DNA of 64,000 bases from positions 1-64,000 of the forward strand of contig JBICID010000101.1 in assembly GCA_043101615.1 (NCBI GenBank), in the 5' to 3' direction. The position numbers and the translations under genes are program-made. Position 1 is the first letter of the stretch, and the number at the start of each line of letters is the position of its first letter. The notes under the pieces were generated by a model. It was given only the letters and a program-made list of their open reading frames with translations, had not been told where the DNA came from and ran no database searches. Positions 49,012 through 57,320 of the stretch are shown here, piece after piece. Origin of the DNA: JBLHKT01 sp043101615 (GTDB lineage Bacteria; Planctomycetota; Phycisphaerae; Phycisphaerales; UBA1924).

Positions 49012-49917
49012 TCATCCGCCGGACTGGAGCCGGCGCCGACGGAGCGCGGGGCGCTCGTGGATCGCGGTCGAGCCGCCCACGGCCGCGTCCAGGTCTCGCA
49101 CCGGCCCGAGGGCGATCCGCTCGGCCGCGTGCTCGGCGTTGGGCTTGGAGTACTCGCACCCGATGAAGCTCCGCCCCATCGCGTGGGCGACCACGCCCGT
49201 GGTGCCGCTGCCCAGGAACGGGTCGAGCACGAGCATGCCGGGGTCCGAGCAGGCCGCGACGACGCGGTGCAGGTAGACCTCTGGGAGCTGGTTGTCGTGC
49301 TTGTGCCGGCGTTCCTTGTTGTTGCCCTGGATGCGTCCCCAGTACTCGCCGTACCAGACGTCCATGGGCACGCGCAGGCCGGCGGGCATGCCGTCCTTCT
49401 TGGACTCGGTGCGCGGGTCGGCGTAGACCGCCCGCCGGTCGGAGGTCTCGACCACCGCCTCGGGGTTCCACACGCGGTTGGCCCGGTCCTTTGCGAAGTA
49501 CAGCGCGTGCACCTTCGAGTTGATGAAGCGGCGCTTGGTGTTCTGCCCGAACCGGTAGTGCCAGATGCACCAGTTCACCATGTCCAGCCCGCGCGACTTG
49601 AGGTGGACCACGATCTCCGCGGCCCAGCTGTCCGGGATGTTGACCCACATCGAGCCGTGCGGCGCCAGCCCGTCCACGCACAGGTCCAGCCAGTCGCGTG
49701 TGAACGCGAGGTACTCGTCCTCTGACATCGAGGCGTCGTCCCACGCGTCGCCGGTCTGGTGCCGGTCGTAGTCGCGGGCCCAGTTGAAGGGCGGGTCGGC
49801 GAAGACCAGGTCGAGCCCGCCCGAGGCGACCTCCGGGATCTTCGGCAGCAGCTCGCGACAGTCGCCCCGGTAGATCCGCGTCGTGCAGTCGGCGTGGGCC
49901 CGGTTCGGGATCGACAT
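49012..49917 (-). CDS. orphan DNA methyltransferase (N6-adenine or N4-cytosine)
   Basis: The 301-residue protein has motif IV DPPFNW (41-46) before motif I DPFLGSGTTG (about 236-245), the order of beta-class amino-methyltransferases. The text around SKVHALYFAKDRANRVW and LPEVYLHRVVAACSDPGMLVLD is typical. It would methylate an exocyclic amino group in a specific DNA sequence. No restriction endonuclease or specificity gene is adjacent: the neighbours are a dockerin protein and a WaaP-like kinase. It is therefore an orphan methylase that may have an epigenetic role. The last 30 residues are basic and may extend the DNA contact. Confidence 0.9.
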   Translation of the reverse strand: MSIPNRAHADCTTRIYRGDCRELLPKIPEVASGGLDLVFADPPFNWARDYDRHQTGDAWDDASMSEDEYLAFTRDWLDLCVDGLAPHGSMWVNIPDSWAAEIVVHLKSRGLDMVNWCIWHYRFGQNTKRRFINSKVHALYFAKDRANRVWNPEAVVETSDRRAVYADPRTESKKDGMPAGLRVPMDVWYGEYWGRIQGNNKERRHKHDNQLPEVYLHRVVAACSDPGMLVLDPFLGSGTTGVVAHAMGRSFIGCEYSKPNAEHAAERIALGPVRDLDAAVGGSTAIHERPALRRRRLQSGG

Positions 49918-50070
49918 CGGGCTCCTGATGGTGCCGGCGCCGGTGAACGGCTTCCTGCGCCGCCCGGCGCGCTCGCCGGGCGCACGGGTGTGTGATGTGC
50001 CGGTGGCGTGTGTCCTAGGGTGGGTGCAATATAGCGCGTGGCGCGCGCCCGCGCCACCGGGGACGCCCTG

Positions 50071-50934
50071 TCAGCCCGCTGATCGGCGCAGGGGGTCGTC
50101 CGCGGGCGTCGCGTCCCCGTGCGCCGTCGCCTCGGCGCGGATCTCGCCCAGCATCGCCCGGGCACGATCTGCGGACACCCCGGCGGCGCTCGACAGCGCC
50201 CGCAGCGCGAAGCCCTCCGGGCACTCGGCCCCGACGCCGCGGGATTCGACCAGCAGCATCTTGATCGCGTGGCGCACGAACGCGTGGTCCGCCCCGCGTC
50301 GGTACCCCACCCCCACCGTGTCCAGCCAGACCAGCCCGCCGTCCTCGCGCACCAGCACGTTGGAGGGCTTGGGGTCGCGGTTCCACACCCCCGCGCGCGC
50401 ACACTTCGCCAGGTCCTCCCCCAGCCGGTCCGCCAGGGACGTGTCCGGCCCGGTTCCCAAGTCCGCGTCGCCCGACGCGATCGCCTCCAGCAGCGTGCGA
50501 CCGCTCACCTCGGGCAGCAGCAGCACCTCGCAGCGGGTCTGGCGCGCCCCCAGGCGCAGGCGACCGCGCAGCAGCGCCACCGGGGTCGCCGGCGCGAGCC
50601 CGTGGCGTGCCAGCGTCTCGGCCCCGCGCCACTGGCGGTGGTGCTTGCTGAGCGCGAGCAGGCTCTTGAACCGCTCGACCGGGCCGTCGAGCGGGTTGAG
50701 CTTCACCACCAGCGCGTGGCGAGCGGTCTCGCGCTTCGACCCCGTCGGCATGCTCAGGCGCAGCGAAAACACCGAGGCGTAGGACGCCCCGGTGTCGGGA
50801 TGGGTCGTGGTCTTGAGGACCTGCGACTCGCCCTCCCGGATCGCACGCTCCAGCACGCCGGGGGGGTGGCCCCAGCCGGGCGCGTAGCGGGCCAGGCTCA
50901 GGTCCGTCGGGCGTGTGATCGGGTCGTCGGGCAC
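50071..50934 (-). CDS. WaaP/KdkA-like lipopolysaccharide kinase-family protein
   Basis: The 287-residue protein has a protein-kinase-like fold. The ATP-site Lys is likely K78 (ALVVKLNP). The catalytic loop reads NRDPKPSNVLV (185-195), with Asn in place of the usual His, and WLDT (D205) corresponds to the DFG Asp. This layout matches the lipopolysaccharide kinase group that phosphorylates heptose or Kdo in the inner core. It precedes DUF805, MntR and glycosyltransferase genes in a minus-strand run, which fits an envelope role. The target is uncertain. Confidence 0.75.
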   Translation of the reverse strand: MPDDPITRPTDLSLARYAPGWGHPPGVLERAIREGESQVLKTTTHPDTGASYASVFSLRLSMPTGSKRETARHALVVKLNPLDGPVERFKSLLALSKHHRQWRGAETLARHGLAPATPVALLRGRLRLGARQTRCEVLLLPEVSGRTLLEAIASGDADLGTGPDTSLADRLGEDLAKCARAGVWNRDPKPSNVLVREDGGLVWLDTVGVGYRRGADHAFVRHAIKMLLVESRGVGAECPEGFALRALSSAAGVSADRARAMLGEIRAEATAHGDATPADDPLRRSAG

Positions 50935-50974
50935 ACCGGCATGCTACCGGGCCGGCGCCCCCGTCCGCCCGGGC

Positions 50975-51448
50975 TCACGCGGACTTGGCGAACGTGCCCT
51001 CGCCCTCGCCGGGCATCGGGCGGGCGAACGCGCCGGGCACCGCGGCGGACACCGGGGCGTTGGCGTCGAACCCGGCGTCGCCCTTGGGGCTCGGGCCGTA
51101 CTTGTTGGCGCCGGGCTGGCTGTCCATGCAGAACATCACCAGCAGCACCAGCGAGGCGATGATGTTCACGAACGGGACGAGCAGCGACAGCATCCAGAAG
51201 CCGCTCTTGCCCAGATCGTGCAGTCGGCGCACGCTCACGGAGAGCGAGGGCAGCAGGATCGCCAGGTTGAAGGCCCACGCCAGGAAGATCACCGGCGAGA
51301 TCGAGTCCGCCGAGCTGGTCACCGCCCCGACGAGGCCCAGCCCGAAGAACACCACGACGTTCAGCAGCGTGAACGTCCAGTACTCGCTCCTGCGTGACCG
51401 CCCCTGAAAGTCCATCGTCCGCTTCCACGCCTGCAGGTACATCTCCAT
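50975..51448 (-). CDS. DUF805 inner-membrane protein
   Basis: The 157-residue protein starts with the DUF805 signature (MYLQAWKRTMDFQGRSRRSEYW), has about four membrane spans and the conserved SVSVRRLHDLGKSGFW. The C-terminal 40 residues are soluble and rich in Ala, Gly and Pro, longer than in most family members. The start was chosen at MEMYLQAW because GGAG lies upstream and it gives the canonical N-terminus. The function of the family is unknown. Confidence 0.9.
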   Translation of the reverse strand: MEMYLQAWKRTMDFQGRSRRSEYWTFTLLNVVVFFGLGLVGAVTSSADSISPVIFLAWAFNLAILLPSLSVSVRRLHDLGKSGFWMLSLLVPFVNIIASLVLLVMFCMDSQPGANKYGPSPKGDAGFDANAPVSAAVPGAFARPMPGEGEGTFAKSA

Positions 51449-51646
51449 CGCACAGCTCCTTCGCCTGGCCGCGCCGTCGCCCCGCCCGACACCGGGCGCG
51501 CGCCGTCGCCGAAACTCTCCACGAACATCGGGAATCGTGGCGCCCCCCGCGACGCCCCCGGGCAAACGCCTCCAGATCGCCCGCCACGCGCCGCCCTGCG
51601 CGGGTCGCCCGGATGACCGGTGCCCCGATAACCCGGGGCGGGGGGC

Positions 51647-52072
51647 TCAGCGGTCGCGCGCCAAACGGCGCGTCAGGGACGCCAGGGCCTCCAGCGTCTC
51701 GGTCGAGCAGTGGTGCTCGATCCCCTCGGCGTCCACCTCGGCCTGCCCCTCGGACACGCCCGCCGCCCGCAGGAACGCCACCACGATCTCGTGGCGCTCC
51801 CTCGCGTGGGCGGCCATCCGCTCGCCCTTGACCGTCAGCACGATCGGCTGGTAGGGCTCGGTCCGCACCAGCCCGTCGCGTTCCAGGCGCGTCACGGTCC
51901 GGTTGACGGTGACGTGCGAGACCCCCAGCATCTCGGCCAGGTGGGTCACCCGGGCCACGCCCCGACGCTCGATCAGTTCCGCGATGGCCTCGACGTAGTC
52001 CTCGGCGACCTCGAGGGCGTGGGCGGCCCGGGTCGCCTCGAACCGCTCGGGATCGCTCGCGCGCCGGGGCAT
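51647..52072 (-). CDS. mntR: manganese-responsive regulator MntR (DtxR family)
   Basis: The 141-residue protein has a winged helix (VTHLAEMLGVSHVTVNRTVTRLERDGLVR) and the MntR metal ligands: D25 and E28 (EDYVEAI), H94 (RERHEIV), and E116, E119 and H120 (DAEGIEHH). It lacks the SH3-like third domain of DtxR/IdeR, as expected for MntR. It would sense Mn(II) and repress manganese uptake or activate export genes. No manganese transporter gene is in the window. Its ATG overlaps the glycosyltransferase stop as TGATG, so the two genes are translationally coupled. Confidence 0.92.
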   Translation of the reverse strand: MPRRASDPERFEATRAAHALEVAEDYVEAIAELIERRGVARVTHLAEMLGVSHVTVNRTVTRLERDGLVRTEPYQPIVLTVKGERMAAHARERHEIVVAFLRAAGVSEGQAEVDAEGIEHHCSTETLEALASLTRRLARDR

Positions 52073-52911
52073 CAGCCCGACCCGCCCGCGGGCCCGGCGT
52101 CCCGGTCCTGCTCCAGCTCCAGCAGCATCGCGTGCTTCTGAAGTGTGGCGCTGGCGGTCGCCAGCGCCGCGAGCCAGCCCGCCCGCCCGTCACGCCACGC
52201 CTGCTTGAGCACCATCTGCTTCAGGAACGCCCCGGCGGGCGAGGTCAGGCAGCGCAGGCGCGAGCCGCGCTTGCCCGCCTCGTGCAGGTTCGCCGCCATC
52301 AGGCGGGCGTACCCCGAGTCCTTGGCGAACTGGTCCGCGAACGACTCGAACGAGTCGTGGATCAGCGTCCCGGCCAGGTCGTACTCGCGCACGCTCCGAT
52401 CGACACTCAGCTCCAGCTTGTCGTGCGGGTCCAGCCCGGTCCAGCGCGCCATGGCCCGGGGCACCAGGCGCAGCCGCCACTCCGGCTGCCACGCGTGTCG
52501 CAGCAGTCGCCCGCGGTAGGTCACCCTTCGGTTGACCCGGGCGCACGCGGGGCGTCGCTCGTCGGGCTCCTCTCCCTCGTCCCCGACGAAGGCCCGGATC
52601 GAGGACGCGAGCTCGTCGTCCACGATCTCGTCGGCGTCCAGGCAGAGCGCCCAGGGGCGCGAGCAGCGGTCCAGCGCGAGCTGCTTGGTCCTGACGTGCC
52701 CCAGCCACTTGTGCTCGTGCACCGTGGCGCCGTGCTCGCGCAGCAGGTCCATCGTCCGGTCGGTCGAGCCCGAGTCCACCGCCACGATCTCGCCCGCCCA
52801 CTCCGACACGCTCTCCAGCACGCGACCGATGGTGCGCTCGGAGTTCTTGCACACGATGGAGATCGAGATCGGCAGGCGCTCGGGCACGCCCAAGCCTACC
52901 CCCCCCCACAT
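52072..52911 (-). CDS. family 2 glycosyltransferase (WaaE/KdtX-like)
   Basis: The 279-residue protein has the GT-A nucleotide-binding start ISISIVCKNSERTIGRVLESV, EIVAVDSGSTDRT, the metal-binding LCLDADEIVDD and a later WRLRLVPRAMARW, matching the small lipopolysaccharide-core glycosyltransferase group (WaaE/KdtX-like). A GTG at 52887 would give a shorter N-terminus (VPERLPISISI) and is a real alternative because a G-rich tract lies before it. It is coupled to mntR through a TGATG overlap. The donor and acceptor are unknown. Confidence 0.88.
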   Translation of the reverse strand: MWGGVGLGVPERLPISISIVCKNSERTIGRVLESVSEWAGEIVAVDSGSTDRTMDLLREHGATVHEHKWLGHVRTKQLALDRCSRPWALCLDADEIVDDELASSIRAFVGDEGEEPDERRPACARVNRRVTYRGRLLRHAWQPEWRLRLVPRAMARWTGLDPHDKLELSVDRSVREYDLAGTLIHDSFESFADQFAKDSGYARLMAANLHEAGKRGSRLRCLTSPAGAFLKQMVLKQAWRDGRAGWLAALATASATLQKHAMLLELEQDRDAGPAGGSG

Positions 52912-53018
52912 CGGGACGCATCCGGCGGGAGGCCCCGGAAGTGGGCATGGGGGCCCGGCGCGAGCGCCGGGGCTCGCACGCGCGGAAAGTCCAGGCGGGC
53001 GCCTCCCAATACACTCTC

Positions 53019-53339
53019 ATGCAGATGGCCGCGACCGACCCATTCAACATCCGAGGGCGATTCGGGCACGACTACGAGCGCGTGTCGCGTGTGTACCGCA
53101 TGGCCAACGCCCAGCCGTCGTGGGCGGCCCGCATGGCCGCGTTCATCGTCAGCACCATGGTGCTGCTCGTCGTGCTGGTGCTGCTGCTCCCGCTGATCCT
53201 GCTCGTCGCCCTGGCGGTGCTCGCGTTCGTGGCCTACGCCCGCCTGCGCCTCGCCATGGCCAGGCGTGGGTGGTTCACCCGCGACCCCGCCCACGACTCG
53301 GCGCGGCGCAACGTCCGCGTCCGTCGCCCGGAGGAGTGA
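53019..53339 (+). CDS. small membrane protein of unknown function
   Basis: The 106-residue protein has an amphipathic N-terminus (TDPFNIRGRFGHDYERVSRVYRM), one long hydrophobic stretch of about 40 residues (AFIVSTMVLLVVLVLLLPLILLVALAVLAFVAYA) that may be one or two spans, and a basic C-terminus. An ATG at 53025 is an alternative. I recognise no family. It lies between the divergent glycosyltransferase gene and the convergent sulfotransferase gene. Confidence 0.65.
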   Translation: MQMAATDPFNIRGRFGHDYERVSRVYRMANAQPSWAARMAAFIVSTMVLLVVLVLLLPLILLVALAVLAFVAYARLRLAMARRGWFTRDPAHDSARRNVRVRRPEE

Positions 53340-53349
53340 CGGCGCACGC

Positions 53350-54177
53350 TCAGCCCCCGGGGTCGTACCCCCACGCGTCGCAGGCGTCCCGGTAGTCCGG
53401 ATTCGCCAGGCACGCCTCCAGCAGCCCCTCGGGACGCTCCCGGGGCTCCAGGGGCGCGATCGCACGCCGTCGGTTCCCGCGGCTGTCGGCGGTGTCGCCC
53501 GTGACGTGCCGGTTGTCGGCCCACCCCGACGCCCACCCCTCGTCGAATCCGAGCTCCAGCGTCTGGCACATGGCCCGCAGCGAGGCGCCCGGGTCCGCGC
53601 AGAAATCCTCATACTTCAGGAGTGTGTGCGCGCTCGGGTCGGCGAGGCGCCCCGCGATGGCCGCCGTCTCGCGCGCGTACGCCGCGCAGGCGGCGAGGTG
53701 GGCCTCCAGCGTCAACGCACGCATCGTCTCGATCTTCCGGATGCTCAGCCAGTGGTCGATCGGGTGACGCACCGTGTCCACCACCCGCAGCGAGAACCGT
53801 TCTTCGAGCGCCCGCGTGGCAACGGGTTCCTGCGTGGGGGTGGCGAAGGGGACCCCGGCGAAGTCCAGGTGGGTCCACTCGCGCAGCAGCAGGCGCGAGG
53901 CGCGCGCCTCGGCCCGGACGTTGAGCTGGGCGATGATGTCCGCGTAGCCCGTCCCGCGTGTGAGCCACGCCTTGCACTCCTGGGGCGTGGTGAGCGCGTG
54001 CCACTCGCGGGCCTGCCCGAGGACGTTGGACCAGCGGCCCAGGGCCTCGGGGTGGGTCTCGCTGAGCAGCATCACGCCGTTCATGCACCCGAGGCACTTG
54101 GAGATCACGGTCCCCCCGGTGCGTGCGAGGTGGCGTACGAGGCGGAGGGTCGGTCTGGAACCGGGGGCGGGGGGCAC
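53350..54177 (-). CDS. sulfotransferase-family protein
   Basis: The 275-residue protein has RTGGTVISK near residue 20, which fits the PAPS phosphate loop of sulfotransferases, and DTVRHPIDHWLSIRKIETM, the second PAPS-binding segment (R-x-P-x-D-x-x-x-S). A GTG start at 54177 is used because no upstream ATG is plausible and the phosphate loop is then near the N-terminus. It differs clearly from the sulfotransferase at 12400. The acceptor is unknown, possibly a polysaccharide. It is divergent from the GH57 gene across 156 bases. Confidence 0.72.
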   Translation of the reverse strand: MPPAPGSRPTLRLVRHLARTGGTVISKCLGCMNGVMLLSETHPEALGRWSNVLGQAREWHALTTPQECKAWLTRGTGYADIIAQLNVRAEARASRLLLREWTHLDFAGVPFATPTQEPVATRALEERFSLRVVDTVRHPIDHWLSIRKIETMRALTLEAHLAACAAYARETAAIAGRLADPSAHTLLKYEDFCADPGASLRAMCQTLELGFDEGWASGWADNRHVTGDTADSRGNRRRAIAPLEPRERPEGLLEACLANPDYRDACDAWGYDPGG

Positions 54178-54333
54178 GAGCCCACGGTACGCCGCGTGGG
54201 CACGCGCGTCCGATTCCGGACCCCGAGACCCTGTTCGGGGCGTGCAATTCCTGCGAAAAGTCTTTCGCGATTCGGCCTCGCGCGATACCCTCTCAACGGC
54301 ACGCAACACGTCGTGCCGAGGGAGTCTTGAGCC

Positions 54334-57267
54334 ATGTCGATCCGTCCGAAGCGGATGCTGACCCTCGCGGTCGGCTGTGCCCTGTCCGCAAACACGCTCG
54401 CCGGTGAGGGCGAGGCCGGCCCGGAACAGGCCCGCGCCGGCGGGCCGGTGCAGGTGTCGTTCCTGTGGCACATGCACCAGCCGATCTACGTCCCGTACGT
54501 CGACCCGATGACGGCCAACGGGTTCTTCTCGTTCTCGGTGACCGACGTGCACAACTCGCGGTTCGGCCCGTACACGACGTGGCCGGCCGACGCGGTCGGG
54601 ATCGGCGTCTCGATGCCCTACCTGGGTGCCCAGGTCAGCTTCTCCGGCTCGCTGATGGAGAACCTGAACAGCATGGAGTCCGCCGGCATCAACGGCGGGA
54701 TGTGGAACAACTGGAGCGGGACGTACGCCGGGGCCCAGTCCATGCTCACCGCGGGGGGCAACCGTCGCCTCGAGCTGGTCGGCTTCGGGTACCACCACCC
54801 GCTGATGCCGCTGATCGACGAGAAGTCGATCCGCATGCAGGTGCGCCTGCACCGGATGATCGCGGGCGCGGAGATGGGCGCCCCGGCGAGCCGCGGGATC
54901 TTCCCGCCCGAGACCGCGTTCAGCACGAGGATCATCCCGGCGCTGGTGGCCGAGGGCATCGAGTGGGTCATGGTGGACAACATCCACTTCGACCGCGCCA
55001 GCCAGAACTACCCGTGGAACAGCGGCACCAGCATCATCCCGCCCAACCGGGCCGACCAGATCAATCCCGACCCGGCGTCCAACGGCGGGCGGTGGGTGCA
55101 GCTCAACAACCTCTGGGCCCCCAGCCCGGTCTCCGTGCCCTTCGGCTACCAGCCCGCGTACACGCAGCACGTGGACCCGGAGACCGGCACCGTCACCCAG
55201 ATGATCGCCGTCCCCGCGGCCCGGTACGAGGGCAACGAGGACGGGCGGGGCGGCTACGGGGCCTTCCTGTACGACCAGGTGATGGACGCCTACGTCAACG
55301 ACTCGCTCACCGCCGACCGCCCCATGCTCGTGCTGCTGCACCACGACGGCGACAACTTCGGCGGCGGCAGCGAGGCGTACTACCACCACAACTTCCAGAA
55401 CATGGTCAACTGGGCCAGCGCCGACCCGGACTACGACGTCACGACCGTCAACGACTACCTCGACCGCTTCCCCGTCCCGGCCAACGCGCTCATCCACATC
55501 GAGGACGGCTCCTGGGCCGGGGCCGACGCCGGCGACCCCGAGTTCAAGAAGTGGCTCGGCGGGGACGTGAGCGCGGGGGCGGTCAGCCCGGACATCAACT
55601 CGTGGGCCGCCCTCGTCTCGGCCCGCAACACGCTGGCCACCGCGGAGCAGGTCTTCGGGGCGGTCGACGTCACCAACGCCTCGCACATGTCCAACGTCAT
55701 GCAGGGCGTCGGCACCGACGTGCAGCGGTCCTGGCACTGGATGCTCGTGGGTCAGGCCAGCGACTACTGGTACTGGGACGGCACCGAGGTGTGGGACTCC
55801 AACCCGACCCGGGCCGCCAACCAGGTGCACGCGATCGCCGGGACGGCCCTGGCCGCCGCCTTCTTCCAGGACCAGACCCCGCCGACGGTCTTCGTCCCGC
55901 AGCGCGAGCCGTACAACCCGGGCGCGTTCGAGTGGAACCAGACGCCCGAGCCGTCCGACTTCGAGGTCTGGACGCTCATCGACGACTGGAGCGGCGTGGC
56001 CGACGCGACGCTCAAATGGCGGATCGACGCCGACGGCGCCAACCCGCTGAGTTCGGTCCAGAACGAGACCTACGCCGGCGGGCCCGAGGTCGGCCCGTGG
56101 CAGAGCGTGCCGATGACGGCGAACGCGGTGCCGACCCCGGCGGGCGTCCTCGCCGCGACCGACAAGGCGGTCCGCTACGGGGGGACGATCGCGGGCCAGC
56201 AGAACGTGCTGATCGACTACTACGTCGAGGCGACCGACACCGCCGGGAACACGGCGCGATCCGAGATCATGCACGTCTGGGTCGGCGACGGCGCGACCGG
56301 GGGCACGGGCAGCGCGGTCACGCTGCTGCCCGAGACGCCCGTCGCCGGGCAGCCCGTCACCGTCACCTACGACCCGGCGGGCGGCCCGATCGCGGGGGCG
56401 TCCACGGTCGTGCTGCACTACGGCTTCAACGGCTGGACCGGCGTCTCCGACGTCGCGATGAGCGGGCCCGACACCGAGGGGCTGTTCAGCGTCACCGTCC
56501 CCGTCCCCTCCACCGCCACCGAGTTCGACTTCGTCTTCAACAACGGCGCGGGCGTCTGGGACAACAACAACGGGCAGGACTGGATCATCCCCGTCAGCGG
56601 CGGTGAGCCCGGACAGCAGTGGGAGATCGACGGTGCCCTCGACACCGAGGCGCAGCAGCTCGCCACCTCGTCCGGCGTCACCCTCTGGGCCGGCCTGATC
56701 GACAGCACGCTCTACCTCGCGACCGAGCCCGCCGGCGCCGGCAACGACCGCTTCCTGTTCCTGGCCGAGACCCCCGGTGCACCCGCCGCGCACCCGTGGG
56801 CCAAGTCCGGCACCGTCGCCCAGTGGGACGCCTACATCGGCAACGAGGCCGACAACGGCTGGGCGGGCTGGTTCGGCGGCGCGGGTGCCACGCTCGCCAG
56901 CGGCGGCGTGCTCGAGACCACCGTGGACCTGGTCGCCATGTTCGGCTCCGTGCCCGAGTCCGTCGCGGTCGCCGTGGGCAGCTACGCGTCGCCCGACGGC
57001 GGGGCGCTGGTCGCCCAGTCCCCCGCGGGCAACGCCGACGGGAACATCGACGCCTCCGAATACCTCGTCATCGACCTCTGCTCGCTCACGCCGGAGGGCT
57101 GCTGCCCGGCCGACGTGAACGGCGACGGCGTGCTGGACAACGGCGACATCGGGGCGTTCGTCACGCTCTTCCTCGCGGGCGACCCGGCCACGGACTTCAA
57201 CGCCGACGGCATCCTCGACAACGGGGATATCGGGGCGTTCGTCACACTTTTCCTCGCCGGGTGCTGA
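54334..57267 (+). CDS. secreted GH57-like glucanase, starch-binding module, dockerin tail
   Basis: This 977-residue protein has a signal peptide, then a GH57-like barrel starting at VSFLWHMHQPIY (about residue 41), with the nucleophile Glu in GIFPPETAFS (about residue 193) and a later LLHHDGDNFGGG. A beta-rich part follows (residues 510-660). Then comes a starch-binding-like module (VVLHYGFNGWTGVSDVAM, then FNNGAGVWDNNNGQDW) of CBM25 type, a further domain and a GC-type dockerin pair ending AGC. It probably degrades alpha-glucan outside the cell. A GAGGGAG site precedes the ATG. The GH13 gene follows 53 bases later on the same strand. Confidence 0.87.
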   Translation: MSIRPKRMLTLAVGCALSANTLAGEGEAGPEQARAGGPVQVSFLWHMHQPIYVPYVDPMTANGFFSFSVTDVHNSRFGPYTTWPADAVGIGVSMPYLGAQVSFSGSLMENLNSMESAGINGGMWNNWSGTYAGAQSMLTAGGNRRLELVGFGYHHPLMPLIDEKSIRMQVRLHRMIAGAEMGAPASRGIFPPETAFSTRIIPALVAEGIEWVMVDNIHFDRASQNYPWNSGTSIIPPNRADQINPDPASNGGRWVQLNNLWAPSPVSVPFGYQPAYTQHVDPETGTVTQMIAVPAARYEGNEDGRGGYGAFLYDQVMDAYVNDSLTADRPMLVLLHHDGDNFGGGSEAYYHHNFQNMVNWASADPDYDVTTVNDYLDRFPVPANALIHIEDGSWAGADAGDPEFKKWLGGDVSAGAVSPDINSWAALVSARNTLATAEQVFGAVDVTNASHMSNVMQGVGTDVQRSWHWMLVGQASDYWYWDGTEVWDSNPTRAANQVHAIAGTALAAAFFQDQTPPTVFVPQREPYNPGAFEWNQTPEPSDFEVWTLIDDWSGVADATLKWRIDADGANPLSSVQNETYAGGPEVGPWQSVPMTANAVPTPAGVLAATDKAVRYGGTIAGQQNVLIDYYVEATDTAGNTARSEIMHVWVGDGATGGTGSAVTLLPETPVAGQPVTVTYDPAGGPIAGASTVVLHYGFNGWTGVSDVAMSGPDTEGLFSVTVPVPSTATEFDFVFNNGAGVWDNNNGQDWIIPVSGGEPGQQWEIDGALDTEAQQLATSSGVTLWAGLIDSTLYLATEPAGAGNDRFLFLAETPGAPAAHPWAKSGTVAQWDAYIGNEADNGWAGWFGGAGATLASGGVLETTVDLVAMFGSVPESVAVAVGSYASPDGGALVAQSPAGNADGNIDASEYLVIDLCSLTPEGCCPADVNGDGVLDNGDIGAFVTLFLAGDPATDFNADGILDNGDIGAFVTLFLAGC

Positions 57268-57320
57268 CCCGCACGCCCGCCTCCCGAACCGACCGACCGC
57301 ACGCCGCGTAAGGACTCACC

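Noticed and set aside
49012..49917. Restriction-modification system
   Set aside because: No endonuclease or specificity subunit is adjacent. The SF2 helicase at 29330 is 17 kb away and has no visible nuclease motif.
53350..56793. Minus-strand frame extending from the sulfotransferase gene across the GH57 gene
   Set aside because: Only the part from 54177 downwards has sulfotransferase motifs. The rest is the antisense of the GH57 gene and is Val/Asp/Arg-rich low-complexity sequence.
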